A stretch of DNA of 64,000 nucleotides from Gemmatimonadota bacterium (lineage in GTDB: Bacteria; Gemmatimonadota; Gemmatimonadetes; Gemmatimonadales; GWC2-71-9), in assembly GCA_022563595.1 (NCBI GenBank), contig JADFNB010000011.1:22623-86622 (forward strand), given 5' to 3'. This document shows, piece after piece, positions 7,582 to 16,045 of this stretch (the stretch's first letter is position 1; every line of letters begins with the position of its first letter). Both the position numbers and the translations under genes were made by a program. The notes beneath the pieces were generated by a model that was not told the origin of the DNA, did not search any database, and saw only the letters and a list, made by a program, of their open reading frames with translations.

Positions 7582-8556
7582 TCAGATTTCCCAGTTGGAG
7601 AAGAGCGTCTCCCCTTCGGGGATATCCGCCTCGGGGTATCCGGCGAATGTCATCCGCAGATCGGTCCACCGAACCCGATAACCGCGGGCCACTAGCTCCC
7701 GGTACGCCTCACGATGGGCCGTCTGGCACCGCACGGCGACCCGACGGATGGAGATCCGCGCGGCGGCGGCCTCGACATCCCGCACCACTGCAAGGAACGA
7801 CGCCCGCGAGTCGGCGAACAACTTGAGCACACGCAGTTCGTCCGCCGCTCGTGTGTCGGCGAGCGGCGCGGAATGCCACAGGGCGAACGCGGTGATCTCA
7901 CCTCCCCGTTCGATGATCGTCGTGTCTCCGATCTGGAGTTCGTGCGTCAGCTCCAGCTCGCGCGTGAAATCGTAGCCTGGCGCGGAGCGTTGCAGGCGAT
8001 CGCGGGTGCGCGCCAGCAGCTCGGTCCGTTCGCTGTCGTCCACCTGCCCAAGTCGGATGCCCCGCTCACGCGGTTGCCGGGACACTACGTCGCCGCTCAT
8101 CGTGACGGTGAGATGCCCGGGCACGAAGTCCATCCGGCTGTAGAAACCGATGTTGTCCACCGTACGGGGCATCGTTTCCAGCCCCAGTGTCGTCACGCCT
8201 TGGTCCGTGAGCCAGTCCACGGCCGACCGAACGATGGCGCCCCCAACGCCCAGCCTCTGACGGTCGGGTCGCACGGCGAGCGGTCCCATCCATCCCTCGA
8301 GACCCGAGTGGTGCACAATGTTGAAGGCGACCAGCTGGTCGTCCTCATCCCGCCAGAGCATGGCTCCCGCCCCGGCGTCACGCAACGCGTAGCGCCAGAT
8401 GACGGGGTTGAGAGCCGGCACCCGCACACCCACCATGCCGTCCCGCCGGTAGCGGTCCGTAAAGGCGTCCGCGAAGACCCGGTTCAGCTCGCCGACGTCC
8501 GCTTCGCTCGCGGGCAGCGGGCCGATCACCTTGCGATCAGGCTGCCACATCTTCAT
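7582..8556 (-). CDS. Tandem GNAT-family N-acetyltransferase
   Basis: A 324-residue protein with two GNAT-like halves. The first (about 12-155) carries a clear acetyl-CoA binding segment, VRPDRQRLGVGGAIV (residues 95-109). The second (about 165-324) is weaker and ends in RGYRVRWTDLRMTFAGYP. Double-GNAT proteins of this layout acetylate small molecules or protein N-termini, but no substrate can be read. Its first 20 bases overlap the end of sbcC, and it is the last gene of the long minus-strand run, so it is probably co-transcribed with the repair genes. A functional link to them is not implied. Confidence 0.75.
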   Translation of the reverse strand: MKMWQPDRKVIGPLPASEADVGELNRVFADAFTDRYRRDGMVGVRVPALNPVIWRYALRDAGAGAMLWRDEDDQLVAFNIVHHSGLEGWMGPLAVRPDRQRLGVGGAIVRSAVDWLTDQGVTTLGLETMPRTVDNIGFYSRMDFVPGHLTVTMSGDVVSRQPRERGIRLGQVDDSERTELLARTRDRLQRSAPGYDFTRELELTHELQIGDTTIIERGGEITAFALWHSAPLADTRAADELRVLKLFADSRASFLAVVRDVEAAAARISIRRVAVRCQTAHREAYRELVARGYRVRWTDLRMTFAGYPEADIPEGETLFSNWEI

Positions 8557-10963
8557 CAGAGCCTCCGGAATCCTCCGTTACCTTCGCCGCCCCGCGCTCC
8601 GGGTCGATCGCAACCCGGAGCACGCGGTCCACGGTATCGCGCACTGATTCAATGTGCGTGATGAGCACGACTTGTGGGAACCGGTCGGCCAACCGCCGGA
8701 GCAGGGCCACCACCTGTTGGCGGCGGTGCTCGTCGAGGCTGCCGAAGATCTCGTCGAGGACCAGCAACGACAGCGGCTGGCCCGCCCGCTCGGCCACCAT
8801 CTGGCTGATCGCCAGGCGGAGGGCCAGGTTCGCGACATCCTCCTCCCCTCCGGAGATGACCGGCCGGGGCTCGCCCTCTTCCATCACCAGCAGACGGTAC
8901 TGCTCGTCCAGCTCCAGTTCGTGGTACCGGCCGTCGGTGAGATCCGCCAGGAATGCGGAGGCGAGGTCGGAGAGTTCCGGCCGCAGCTGCGCGTTCAGCT
9001 CGGTACGCAGGTCGCCCCACGCATCGTCCAACTCCTCGTGCAACTTCAGCTCGGCACGTACCTCGGCCGCGCGGGCCGCCTGCACCGCCCGTTCCTCCAC
9101 CCGACGAGCCGCGTTGGCAAGCGCTTCCTCGGCCGCCATGAGATCGCCTCGCCTGCCCAGCAACGTCAGCTCCGCATCGTGCACCGCCGCCTCGGCCACC
9201 TCGTAGGAGGTGCGGGCCGCCTCGTACCGCTCCGCGCTGAACCCCAAACCGTCGATCCCGGCGCTCAGGGCCTGAACACGCTCCTCCCGGCCGGACAGAT
9301 GCTGCTCGGCTGATTCCGCTTCACCCACGAGCTGCTCGCCGCGCGTCGCCTGGACCCGCAGGACCGCCGCCTGCGTGATCGTGGGCTCGAGCTCGCGCAG
9401 CCGATCCCGCACGACATCGTGGCGCTCCGCGTCGTACGTTTCCGCCAGCTCCGCAATCATTCGTTCCAACTCGGCTGCGTGCTTGGTGGACCGCTCCAGC
9501 TCCCCGCGCAGTTCTCCCTGCTCCCGCAGCCGCTCTCGGATACTGCCCACCGTGTCGGACGCATGCTGTACCGCCGCCCGCGCCTCTTCTAGCCGCGCAT
9601 GTGCCTCGAGGACATCGGCTGGTTCCGCCGCGAGCTGCTCCACCCGTTGCTTGAAGAACTTACCGTTCAACTCGATCTCCTCGAGCTGGCCTGTGAGGGT
9701 CTCGAGCACGCTCTCATACTCGTCGCCCAGCGGGCGCGCACACGTGGGACAGGCCCCGGCCGCGCCGGCCGTCAGGATACCCTCCCGATGTGCTTGGAGG
9801 TCGCGGTACTGGTCCCGCAGCGCGAGCCGTTTGGTCTCGGCGTCCTGCTTATCACGCACCCACTGCGTCCGCGCCAGTTCCTCCTCTCGCTCTCGCGCTT
9901 CCAGCCGGCTGCGCGTCTCGGCCAGGTCCAGCTCGGCTCGCTCGAAGCCCGCCTGGCGTGCGCCGGGCGCGTCGATCCGCTCTTGGAGCCGGGCCATCTG
10001 GTCCCGTACCTCCGTCAGCTGACCGCTCAGCAGCCGCCGCCGGCCGGCGGCGCGCCCTTCCTGTTCCAAGCGATCCAGCTCCACCCGCAGGGGCTCCACT
10101 CGGGCAAGCACCGGCCGCAACTCGGTCAGACGACTCTGGGCCGACAGCGCTTCCGCCAGCTCTCGGTCGAGGCGCTCGAACTCGCGTCTGGCTTCTACAA
10201 CCTCTTTCTCGGCCACACGGCGGTCCCCGTCAAGCCCCATCACCACTTCGCGGAGCTGCACCAGCCCCGTCCACACCGGCCCCTCCGTGTCGCGATGCCG
10301 TTTCGCCGCTGCGAGCGCCTTCTCCGACTCCTTCACGGCCGCCGCCGCCGTCCTACGGCGCTCCCGGCTGGCGGCGCATTCCCGCTCCAGCTCTTCCCCG
10401 CGGCCCAGCGACTGCTCCAGGCCGGCCAGCTCGCCCCGCAGGACGGAGCGCTTCTCCCGCAGCTTGTCCTGGGCCACCCGCAGTTTCTCATACCCGAGAA
10501 TCCGCGAGAGGAACTTGCCGCGCTCGGTCGGGCCCATCGCCGCCATAACCGCAAGCTCTTTTTGTCCGGTGAAATATGTGTTGAAGAACTCGTCGCGCGA
10601 CATCCCGAGCACCCGTCGGACGGCAGCTGTGACCTCCTGTTGGCTGTTGGCAATCGGAGCTTCACCCCGGTCCTGGTACAGGTCCGCACCGTAGAGTGTG
10701 CGGGCGACCCGGTACTCGTGCCCGCCGAGACCGAACTCCACCTCCACGCGCACCTGCGACCGCGGTGCGGCCCGATTCCAGCGCAGCGTGTCCCGGTTGC
10801 CGCGCGCCGCCGGCATTCCGTAGAAAGCCCAGGCGATCGCCTCCAGCAGCGTTGTCTTGCCGGCTCCGTTGGGACCGATGATGGCGGTGATGCCCAACCC
10901 GAAATCGATCTCCGTATCGGCGTGCTGCCGGAAGTTCGTGAGCTTGAGCCGGTGGAGGCGCAT
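8537..10963 (-). CDS. sbcC: SbcC/Rad50-type SMC-like ATPase
   Basis: An 808-residue Rad50/SbcC homologue, the ATPase arm of the Mre11-Rad50 (SbcCD) nuclease that opens hairpins and processes DNA ends. The N-terminal half carries Walker A (GPNGAGKTT, 30-38). Long Glu/Arg-rich coiled coils flank a zinc-hook CPTC at Cys405 and Cys408. The C-terminal half has the signature region ISGGEEDVANLALR and Walker B (LLVLDEIFGSLDEHRR). It is shorter than E. coli SbcC and closer to archaeal Rad50 in size. Its ATG directly abuts the sbcD stop, so the two subunits are co-translated. Its 3' end overlaps the GNAT gene. Confidence 0.93.
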   Translation of the reverse strand: MRLHRLKLTNFRQHADTEIDFGLGITAIIGPNGAGKTTLLEAIAWAFYGMPAARGNRDTLRWNRAAPRSQVRVEVEFGLGGHEYRVARTLYGADLYQDRGEAPIANSQQEVTAAVRRVLGMSRDEFFNTYFTGQKELAVMAAMGPTERGKFLSRILGYEKLRVAQDKLREKRSVLRGELAGLEQSLGRGEELERECAASRERRRTAAAAVKESEKALAAAKRHRDTEGPVWTGLVQLREVVMGLDGDRRVAEKEVVEARREFERLDRELAEALSAQSRLTELRPVLARVEPLRVELDRLEQEGRAAGRRRLLSGQLTEVRDQMARLQERIDAPGARQAGFERAELDLAETRSRLEAREREEELARTQWVRDKQDAETKRLALRDQYRDLQAHREGILTAGAAGACPTCARPLGDEYESVLETLTGQLEEIELNGKFFKQRVEQLAAEPADVLEAHARLEEARAAVQHASDTVGSIRERLREQGELRGELERSTKHAAELERMIAELAETYDAERHDVVRDRLRELEPTITQAAVLRVQATRGEQLVGEAESAEQHLSGREERVQALSAGIDGLGFSAERYEAARTSYEVAEAAVHDAELTLLGRRGDLMAAEEALANAARRVEERAVQAARAAEVRAELKLHEELDDAWGDLRTELNAQLRPELSDLASAFLADLTDGRYHELELDEQYRLLVMEEGEPRPVISGGEEDVANLALRLAISQMVAERAGQPLSLLVLDEIFGSLDEHRRQQVVALLRRLADRFPQVVLITHIESVRDTVDRVLRVAIDPERGAAKVTEDSGGSDEDVAA

Positions 10964-12151
10964 CTACTCCTCCGCCATCTCGCGCTCGGCGGCGTCCAGG
11001 TACACCGCGCCGAGCGCAAGGAGGCGATCGCGCGACACGCCGGCCGGAAGCGGACGGCGACCGAGATAATCGGTGACTATCTCGGAGAGCGTCTGCCGAC
11101 GTCCCCGCGTGTCGAGGGTGATGTCACGCTGCCGTGTCGGCCGCCGGAGATCGAGTCGGTAGTGAAGTGCGCTTGCCTTGATCGCCCGGATCGCCGCGTG
11201 GTCCAGGTCGCGGGCGGTGGTACGCGGCACGTCGTAGACGACCTGCCGGACGATCTGGCCGTCGATCCCGCCTGGGATCTCCTCCACCTGCGCCGCGATG
11301 GCACGGTCCAGGTCCGCAGCAGCGCATCCGGCAGCAGAGATGGGATCGAGATCCACCACCCGCCTGGCCGGTTCGACCCGTTGAAAGCTGATCCGCAACC
11401 GCTCGCCCAGCTCGACCAAGAGCCACCCTTTGTCTCCCGCCGCCGCGGTGGAGCCGCGCTCGCGCGACTCCCCCCACGGGTTGGTCGTCACGTACTCCAA
11501 CGCACCCGAGTACCACACGTTCGGCGCAAGCTCGTTCGCAACGTGGTGATGACCCAGCGCGACGTAGTCGAACTCTTCCGCCCGGAGTTCGGACTGGCGG
11601 ATTGGCACGCCGCCGTACGCGAGATCCGACGGATCGCGTGGTACCATGCCCTCAACCTCGCGATGCGTCACCAGGATGTTGTGGGTCGCGGAGGCATCCG
11701 GCGCGATGGACGGACGGGGCGATCCGCTCCACGCGAGATTCGGCACGCAGAGTACGGTGGTCGCGAGGCGCTCGAAGACGAGTCGCTCCGAAGCATGCAC
11801 GACCACCTGCACGCCGTCCACCGCTGCGAAGAGTTTCAGGATCGTTCCCGTCTCCGCCGAGCGCGGGGTATCGTGGTTCCCGGCCACGATCACCACCGGG
11901 GTCTCGGGCAACGCGGCCCGCAACCGCCGGAACTGGTTGAACGAATCCAGGATCGCCGCGTTGGTAGGGCGGACAGAATGAAACAGGTCGCCAGCGACGA
12001 GCACCAGATCCGGCGCCGCCTCGATGACCTGGTTGGTCGCTCGCCGAAACGCGCCCGCAACGTCGGCTTCCCGCTGGTTGATCCCCTGAGGCGTCTGCCG
12101 GGTGTATTGCCGAAACCCGAGATGGAGGTCGGCGAGGTGGGCGAATTTCAC
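10964..12151 (-). CDS. sbcD: SbcD/Mre11-type exonuclease subunit
   Basis: A 395-residue calcineurin-like phosphoesterase, the nuclease partner of SbcC. The metal-binding motifs are in order: HLADLHLG (5-12), AGDLFH, GNHDTP, and ALGHHHV. The Mn-dependent 3'-5' exonuclease and endonuclease activity is known for the family. The C-terminal part (about 250-395) is the capping and Rad50-binding region. It lies three bases after the secreted-protein gene upstream and immediately before sbcC. A very long open frame on the opposite strand over sbcC and sbcD is a GC-driven artefact. Confidence 0.93.
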   Translation of the reverse strand: MKFAHLADLHLGFRQYTRQTPQGINQREADVAGAFRRATNQVIEAAPDLVLVAGDLFHSVRPTNAAILDSFNQFRRLRAALPETPVVIVAGNHDTPRSAETGTILKLFAAVDGVQVVVHASERLVFERLATTVLCVPNLAWSGSPRPSIAPDASATHNILVTHREVEGMVPRDPSDLAYGGVPIRQSELRAEEFDYVALGHHHVANELAPNVWYSGALEYVTTNPWGESRERGSTAAAGDKGWLLVELGERLRISFQRVEPARRVVDLDPISAAGCAAADLDRAIAAQVEEIPGGIDGQIVRQVVYDVPRTTARDLDHAAIRAIKASALHYRLDLRRPTRQRDITLDTRGRRQTLSEIVTDYLGRRPLPAGVSRDRLLALGAVYLDAAEREMAEE

Positions 12152-12154
12152 GTG

Positions 12155-13018
12155 TTACGGACGCACTCGATGCATGATCGTCGCGTCCCAGCCAGCCGAT
12201 GCCTCGGTCTGTCCGGTCGCCGTCACCACCCGAATGCTCCCCTGCACCATGACACGTGCGGCCGCCGAAACGAACGCGTTCCAGCCACTCGACCAGATGA
12301 GCCTGCCGGCGAAGCCGCCGGAGAACGTCACCGTCACGCTCCCCGATTCGCTCTCCGATGCGGCGATCCGCGGATCGAAGGTGCCTGCGAACCGCAGGTA
12401 GGCGAGCCGGTCCGAGCCGGCGTCCACCACGCTGTCGAGCGTTAGCACGAGATCGCCGGCGAGCGTCTCCCGCACCGGGATGCCGCCCTCGTCGGTCAGC
12501 CGGACCTGATAGTGCAGCCGCCCGCCTGTCGGGAAGGTCGTCCCGGCGGCCACCGGCTCACTTGGGAAGCTGAACCCAAACCCGATCAAGCCTGCACCCA
12601 TCATCCGGAGGACTTCGGCGTCAGTCTGGCCGGCGGTTTCAATGCCGGTCACGGCGAAACGCTCGTTGAGGGTGGCGCGCACCGGCTTGCCTACCGCCGT
12701 GGTATCGGTGAGGGTGACCCACGGGCCATCGGCGGCGCGGCGGCGGGCGCGGATGGAGTCGATCTCCACCTCCACCCGCCGTCCACCGTCGAGCACCGCC
12801 AGGACGAATTGCGTGGCGTTGACCCGCCGCTTGGTCTCGAAGGAGGCGCCGTCGGGCACCATGGGAAAGCCGAACAACGTCGTAACCGTCCGTTCCTCGG
12901 TGAGTGTGCGCACGGCGGTACCGGCGCGGGGACGATAGCGGAAGTCGATCTGCTGAGCGGTGGCCGGCGCGGCGAACGAAAGGGCGGCCAGCGCGCAGGT
13001 GACCTGCCCGACCTTCAC
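12155..13018 (-). CDS. Secreted protein of unknown function (DUF6263-like)
   Basis: A 287-residue protein read from GTG at 13018. The N-terminus (MKVGQVTCALAALSFAAPATAQQ) is a Sec signal peptide with a likely cut after ATA. The mature part is beta-rich, with FRYRPRAGTAVRTLTEERTV near the start and ETAGQ, LAYLRFAGTFD and a C-terminal GWDATIMHRVRP. This resembles a family of exported proteins described only by structure-free DUFs, but I cannot confirm the family. It sits between herA and sbcD without being an obvious repair protein, so co-transcription may be accidental. Confidence 0.6.
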   Translation of the reverse strand: MKVGQVTCALAALSFAAPATAQQIDFRYRPRAGTAVRTLTEERTVTTLFGFPMVPDGASFETKRRVNATQFVLAVLDGGRRVEVEIDSIRARRRAADGPWVTLTDTTAVGKPVRATLNERFAVTGIETAGQTDAEVLRMMGAGLIGFGFSFPSEPVAAGTTFPTGGRLHYQVRLTDEGGIPVRETLAGDLVLTLDSVVDAGSDRLAYLRFAGTFDPRIAASESESGSVTVTFSGGFAGRLIWSSGWNAFVSAAARVMVQGSIRVVTATGQTEASAGWDATIMHRVRP

Positions 13019-13063
13019 GGTCGTATCCCGAACCGGTCCACAACTTTAAAGCGCACCGTGAGC

Positions 13064-13165
13064 TCACCGACAGCAAAGGTCATGGTTATGTGATCTGCTG
13101 CGCGTCCTGTTGGCGCCCTGGAACGCCACGTAACCGGCAAGCAGGACGGGCAGGTTACGGAGCAT
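13064..13165 (-). CDS. Possible 33-residue small protein
   Basis: An ATG at 13165 inside the last codons of herA is preceded by GGAGG with six bases of spacing and opens a 33-codon frame to a TGA at 13064. The N-terminal half is hydrophobic (LPVLLAGYVAFQG) and the C-terminal half basic and His/Cys-containing. The good ribosome binding site is the only positive evidence, and that site also encodes the VEDPYAP end of HerA. It may be a coupling peptide for the next gene or chance. Confidence 0.22.
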   Translation of the reverse strand: MLRNLPVLLAGYVAFQGANRTRSRSHNHDLCCR

Positions 13166-15101
13166 AGGGGTCCTCCACCGGTTTGAGGGGCTGCACCGCA
13201 CTTTGGTCACCTCCATCAGCTGTCCGTCGCGGGATCGACGGCCTGAGCCGTGCCGCAAAAAAAGCGAGCGGATCCCGCGGACGTGCACGCCGCGTTGCCA
13301 GCAGCGCCGAACGTACGTCAACCTCACGATGTCCATCGATGAGGTCTTGCACTCCGGACGCGGCGATGCGCCGGTCCAGCACTCGAAGTTGGCGCGCTAC
13401 CGCCTCCCCGAACGGCACGTCGGGGGCGGGCGGGAACCGCTCGATTCCCTGACGCCCGGCCAGGGCCGCGGGCCGCGGGAACTTGAGGAAGATCGGGTGG
13501 GCGAAGTGCGGGTGCCGAACCATCAACTCGCCTTTCGGTAGCGTTGCGAGCTTGCTTTTCGTCGCCGCGGATATCGTCTGGTAGCCCGGCATCGCCAGCT
13601 CGTCGGAGTCCATCCGCCCGTAGATCGTCGTGCTGGCGTTGCCGACCACACGGCGGTGGACCTGCGAACGAAACTGCTGCGCTCCAAAGAGCACGAGCCC
13701 CAGATAGCGCCCCCGCTCGGATATATCCAGCAACATGCGCCGGACGTAGGTCTCCGGACCGTCGGCGGGCGCGTACTTGTTCAGTTCGTCCACGAACACG
13801 ACGACATGGTCCACGCCGAGGTCGCGGCGCTCCAGATGCTCGCGCAGTTTCGAGACGACACGGGTGAATACGAGATCCTGCCCGAGCTGATCGACACCGG
13901 CCACATCGATTACATACAGCGCCCGGTCGTCGAACGCCCCGAACGGGAGATCATGAGCCGTGTCGTCGTCGGTCACCAGGCCCTTGCAGCGCGTGGAGAT
14001 GTTGAGCAGCCGGTTCCGTACCTTGCGGATAGTGGCCACGTGGTGCGTGCGCCACATGTCCCGCCCACCTGCCGACTCGAGCCCGTCGAAGATCGCCCGG
14101 AACAGCCGCTCGAGCCCGGCGAAGCTCTCCACGCGGTGCTGCCCTCCCCATTCGTCGCGAAACGTCTTTCCCACGACGCGGTCACCCAGGAAATCCAGAA
14201 ACGCGTCGGCCTTCGCGTCTATGTCGTCCCGGTTCAGCAAGACCTCGGCGAAGTCGAGCACTTCGCGCAGCCCCCAGACCAGGGGCTCTACCGATCCCGC
14301 CAGGTCCGGATGCGAGCGCAGGGTGTTCAGATTGACGCCGTCGGCCTTGAACGGCGCGTAGAAGCGCACCGCCTTGAACGGCTCCGCGGGGATGCCCAGT
14401 GCCGCATACATCTCCCGGTCGGCGGCGGTGAGCGCGGCGGGTTGGTCGAGGAACGTCAGGTCGGGTCCCTTGACGTTGAAGCAGACCGCGGCGATCTGTC
14501 CCTTCGATCGCGGGAAATGGGCGAAGATCGAACTCAAGAGGAACAGCACCGCGCTGGTCTTGGTCGCCAGACCGGAGACACCGTTGATGTTGAGGTGCGC
14601 CGATTCGGGTCCCAGCAGAAAGTCGGCGTCGAGATAGACGGGGGCGCGCATGCCGCCGGCCGAGTAGATGCCGATGGGAATGGCGGTGGACGGCTCGGCG
14701 CGCACGTAGGCGTCCATCCGGAGCGCAATCTCCACGTCGCTCTCGGTGGCCAGATGCACGGTCGCCAGGGGGACCGGCTGCACGGGCTCCGGCGGTTCCT
14801 GCCGCAGCACGGCCGCCGTCCACAGGCGAATCTCCACGCGCCGTGTCGGTGGCGGCTGGGCGGCGGGGTTCCCTTCGGCGGCGACGACCTCGTGGAGCGG
14901 GGTGGGAAGATCCGAGTAGGCGCGTCCGTCCACGATCACGGCGTGCACGATTCGGCCCGCCCCATCATCCACGCGGACGATCGCCCCGATTCCGATAGTG
15001 GCGTCGGTAGCGGTCCAGAAATGAAACTGATACGGGCTGGACGGTAGCAGTTCCGTAGCCACCACCCGCCCGATCGCCGGTCCCCGGTCTCGATCGATCA
15101 G
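13155..15101 (-). CDS. herA: HerA-type ATPase/DNA translocase
   Basis: A 648-residue (from CTG 15101) HerA-family hexameric translocase. With NurA it resects DNA ends, and in archaea it works with Mre11-Rad50. The HAS-barrel region starts at once (IGRVVATELLPSSPYQFHFW, residues 9-28). The Walker A region is INGVSGLATKT (about 172-182), Walker B is VVVFVDELNKYA near 450, and FGAQQFRSQVHRRVVGNAST holds the sensor region. The conserved N-terminus begins only after a CTG that overlaps the nurA stop as CTGA and has GGGAGG (15113-15108) six bases upstream. The next in-frame ATG is at 15170, inside nurA, and would add 23 residues unlike the family. Confidence 0.88.
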   Translation of the reverse strand: MIDRDRGPAIGRVVATELLPSSPYQFHFWTATDATIGIGAIVRVDDGAGRIVHAVIVDGRAYSDLPTPLHEVVAAEGNPAAQPPPTRRVEIRLWTAAVLRQEPPEPVQPVPLATVHLATESDVEIALRMDAYVRAEPSTAIPIGIYSAGGMRAPVYLDADFLLGPESAHLNINGVSGLATKTSAVLFLLSSIFAHFPRSKGQIAAVCFNVKGPDLTFLDQPAALTAADREMYAALGIPAEPFKAVRFYAPFKADGVNLNTLRSHPDLAGSVEPLVWGLREVLDFAEVLLNRDDIDAKADAFLDFLGDRVVGKTFRDEWGGQHRVESFAGLERLFRAIFDGLESAGGRDMWRTHHVATIRKVRNRLLNISTRCKGLVTDDDTAHDLPFGAFDDRALYVIDVAGVDQLGQDLVFTRVVSKLREHLERRDLGVDHVVVFVDELNKYAPADGPETYVRRMLLDISERGRYLGLVLFGAQQFRSQVHRRVVGNASTTIYGRMDSDELAMPGYQTISAATKSKLATLPKGELMVRHPHFAHPIFLKFPRPAALAGRQGIERFPPAPDVPFGEAVARQLRVLDRRIAASGVQDLIDGHREVDVRSALLATRRARPRDPLAFFAARLRPSIPRRTADGGDQSAVQPLKPVEDPYAP

Positions 15102-16045
15102 TTCCAGCCTCCCATGCGAGCGCGCAGGTAGGTCTCGATGTGGTGGATCGGATAGATGAGTCGGTCCCATGAAGCGTCCGGGGTGGAGATCGGCGCCCGC
15201 TCACCGAGCATCCAGCGACTGACCAGGGTCGCCTCCTCGAGAGTCGTTCGATCCGCCCACCGCTCGAGTCGGGTCAGCCCGTGCAGGAGATCGCGCTCCG
15301 TCCAGGGCCACAGTCTAAGGTACCAGCTATACACCGGAGTGCCGCCCGCACGCGACCGCTCGAACACGCTCGAGCGGCATCCCTCCCGCAGCGTCAGCGC
15401 CGTCAGGAGATCGGCACCCTCGAGGTACTGCGTCTCGTGACTCTTGACGAGACCGATCACCCGTTCTGCGCCGGGTCCCCCGGTAAGATGCCCTACCGAA
15501 CCATCCATCACCAGCCAACTCGTCGGCTCGGCATCTACGAACCGCCGTACCGCCTTTCGCTCGGCCGTCTCCCGCCGCGTTTCGACGATCCGCGCCGCCG
15601 CGTATTGATCGACCAGCGGGTGCACCCGCGCCGAGGTGTCGCTCTCGTATACCGGTAACCCCACCCGATCCAACGCGTCCCGTTGCTCCGTCGTCAGCCG
15701 TTCGCCGGGCACCACAATGAACTCCTCATGCTCCTCCGCCGCCATGGCCAGACTCCCATCCCGGCGCGTCAATACCGCGGCGGCGACGTAGGCACGGACC
15801 ACAGGCGCCAGCCCGAAATGCCCTTCAACCATCCATCGCTGAATGCCGTCGGCGAAACCGGTACCCGGGGGACTGCGGAGTGGCCCGCCGACCTGAATAG
15901 CACGCAGTGGGTCGTCTTCCACGAGCCAGGCGGTGGCAAACGGATCGGTGATGGGTTGGCCGGCGCGGCGATGTGGCGACCCTGCCGCCACCACACCTCC
16001 CGCTCGCGCAAGCGCCTCACGGACGCGGTGTCGCGTGCTCGTCAG
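15098..16045 (-). CDS. nurA: NurA-type nuclease
   Basis: A 315-residue (from CTG 16045) NurA nuclease, partner of HerA. The RNase H-like acidic motifs are visible: FADGIQRW (Asp66) and WLVMDGSVG (near 180), followed by VIGLVKSHETQYL. The family degrades 5' strands with HerA. The start is uncertain. A GTG at 15994 gives 298 residues, but family-like sequence (RHRVREALARAG) continues upstream to a CTG that overlaps the stop of the O-methyltransferase gene as CTGA, with AAGGTG five bases before it. The stop overlaps the herA start, so nurA and herA are coupled. Confidence 0.85.
   Translation of the reverse strand: MTSTRHRVREALARAGGVVAAGSPHRRAGQPITDPFATAWLVEDDPLRAIQVGGPLRSPPGTGFADGIQRWMVEGHFGLAPVVRAYVAAAVLTRRDGSLAMAAEEHEEFIVVPGERLTTEQRDALDRVGLPVYESDTSARVHPLVDQYAAARIVETRRETAERKAVRRFVDAEPTSWLVMDGSVGHLTGGPGAERVIGLVKSHETQYLEGADLLTALTLREGCRSSVFERSRAGGTPVYSWYLRLWPWTERDLLHGLTRLERWADRTTLEEATLVSRWMLGERAPISTPDASWDRLIYPIHHIETYLRARMGGWN

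Noticed and set aside
9373..10022. Ser/Arg-rich plus-strand ORF as a small basic protein
   Set aside because: Runs of Ser and Arg are the mirror of the Glu/Ala coiled coil of SbcC on the other strand.
9599..12445. 948-codon open frame on the plus strand opposite sbcC and sbcD
   Set aside because: It is an antisense frame kept open by the high GC content. It has no domain, it runs through Arg/Pro/Leu-rich nonsense, and the minus-strand genes beneath show complete SbcC and SbcD motifs.
13656..15047. 463-codon plus-strand frame opposite herA
   Set aside because: A shadow of the herA reading frame; no start site or family, and HerA motifs are intact on the other strand.
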